Source of the DNA: JAHJDO01 sp030671985 [NCBI: bacterium]
GTDB lineage: Bacteria; JAHJDO01
Reading direction: 5' to 3'
Length of the DNA: 6,531 bases
Assembly (NCBI GenBank): GCA_030671985.1
Contig: DAOVHI010000081.1
Location: forward strand, 1-6,531
A model generated the notes under the pieces. That model saw only the letters and a list, made by a program, of their open reading frames with translations, was not told the DNA's origin and made no database searches. Shown piece by piece: positions 6,079 to 6,531 of the stretch. The position numbers and the translations under genes are program-made. Every line of letters starts with the position of its first letter. Position 1 is the first letter of the stretch.

Positions 6079-6375
6079 CTATTCTTTTTTGTTTTTAAAA
6101 AACCTAGATAATACTGCATTAAAATTCGCACCTAACCCAAATAAATTTGGCTTCAACTCAAGAAAATCGAACCATGACGTCTTGCTCATTTTATTGCTTT
6201 TTGCTGCTTTAGCCAAAGAAATGTGAACTTCGACAAATTTATCAATCACTTTATTAAGATTCAAAACTCTTTTTTTGACATTTTCTTTGGGAATTGATTT
6301 TGGATATCCTTTTCCCAGTAAAAGCTGATCGATATCCGCCATTCTATTGAAAACTCTAAGCACCAGTGAGGACAA
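6079..6375 (-). CDS. Hypothetical protein, probably the 3' part of a broken or mis-started gene
   Basis: I do not recognise this family. From the TTG at 6373-6375 it encodes 98 residues: a mostly helical, soluble, basic protein with no membrane segment or signal peptide. The C-terminal half resembles a compact conserved block (VHISLAKAAKS, TSWFDFLELKPNLFGLGANFNAVL) with a Lys-rich tail ending at TAG 6079-6081. The TTG has no Shine-Dalgarno, and an in-frame ATG at 6340-6342 has only a weak one. The frame stays open upstream to 6444 with protein-like content (KALEHKVPIERSILDCRDC), but there is no ATG, GTG or TTG before the TAA at 6445-6447. The real gene therefore probably extends further upstream and is interrupted by that TAA. 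Codon use looks coding, with A/T-ending codons as in its neighbours. It lies divergent from no visible partner and is read toward the RAYT. Confidence 0.5.
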   Translation of the reverse strand: MSSLVLRVFNRMADIDQLLLGKGYPKSIPKENVKKRVLNLNKVIDKFVEVHISLAKAAKSNKMSKTSWFDFLELKPNLFGLGANFNAVLSRFFKNKKE

Positions 6376-6444
6376 ACAATCACGACAGTCTAAAATAGAA
6401 CGTTCTATTGGGACCTTGTGTTCTAATGCTTTAGCTCTAGTGAC

Positions 6445-6531
6445 TTAGAATAAAGACAAAGCTGCTGCAGCCAATTCCTCATCAACGTACCCATCCCAAA
6501 AGACCAATCGTGATGATCCAGAAAATTCTAA
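6445..6531 (-). CDS. Open frame ending at TAA, partial at window edge; possible N-terminal portion of the adjacent hypothetical gene
   Basis: Reading inward from the window edge on the - strand, the frame is open for 28 codons (LEFSGSSRLVFWDGYVDEE, then a Leu/Ala-rich ending LAAAALSLF) and stops at TAA 6445-6447. The other two - strand frames contain stops in this stretch. It is in the same frame as the hypothetical gene at 6079-6375, with 23 sense codons between its stop and the TTG at 6375. It is either the C-terminus of a separate upstream gene or the upstream part of one gene split by a nonsense change. No family is recognisable from 28 residues. Confidence 0.35.
   Translation of the reverse strand, partial: LEFSGSSRLVFWDGYVDEELAAAALSLF

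Overview
The window is a bacterial chromosomal segment, AT-rich by eye, with six densely packed + strand housekeeping genes at 2-5626 and a degraded accessory tail at 5597-6531 read from the - strand. The set suggests an uncultured, probably anaerobic bacterium: a K+-dependent membrane pyrophosphatase, an rpsF-ssb-rpsR cluster followed by a DUF2232 membrane protein, class II LysRS, and a RAYT transposase with GTAG-type palindromic repeats. A candidate phylum such as Omnitrophota would fit, but that is a guess from gene order and protein style and no phylogenetic marker was compared.

Layout: 2-1354 is the C-terminal part of hppA, a membrane ion-pumping pyrophosphatase whose 5' end lies outside the window. 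It is followed after 18 nt by rpsF (GTG start), ssb, rpsR, a DUF2232 integral membrane protein (TTG start), tatD (ATGA overlap with the previous gene) and lysS (1 nt gap). Gaps are 1-26 nt, each gene has a visible or coupled start, and no internal terminator is seen, so one long transcription unit is likely. The rplI and dnaB genes that often follow rpsR are not here; tatD and lysS take their place.

The genes from rpsF to lysS serve translation (S6, S18, lysyl-tRNA synthetase), single-stranded DNA handling (SSB) and nucleic-acid hydrolysis (TatD). hppA couples pyrophosphate hydrolysis to ion pumping. LysRS, like the other aminoacyl-tRNA synthetases, releases pyrophosphate, which is a metabolic link but not evidence of regulation.

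The tail is the most interesting part. A convergent REP-associated tyrosine transposase (RAYT, Y1/HUH type) keeps its N-terminus and HUH motif but loses its C-terminus where two inverted hairpin repeats lie against the lysS 3' end. Both repeats begin with GTAG at the foot of the hairpin, as known REP substrates of RAYTs do, and both lie in frame inside the RAYT reading frame. Upstream of it is an unrecognised - strand gene with no convincing start. Its frame stays open upstream except for one TAA, so it may be a broken gene or the junction of two. I do not see a clearly new multi-gene system here. The best candidates for follow-up are the RAYT/REP arrangement and a pair of glutamates in the ion-gate helix of HppA.
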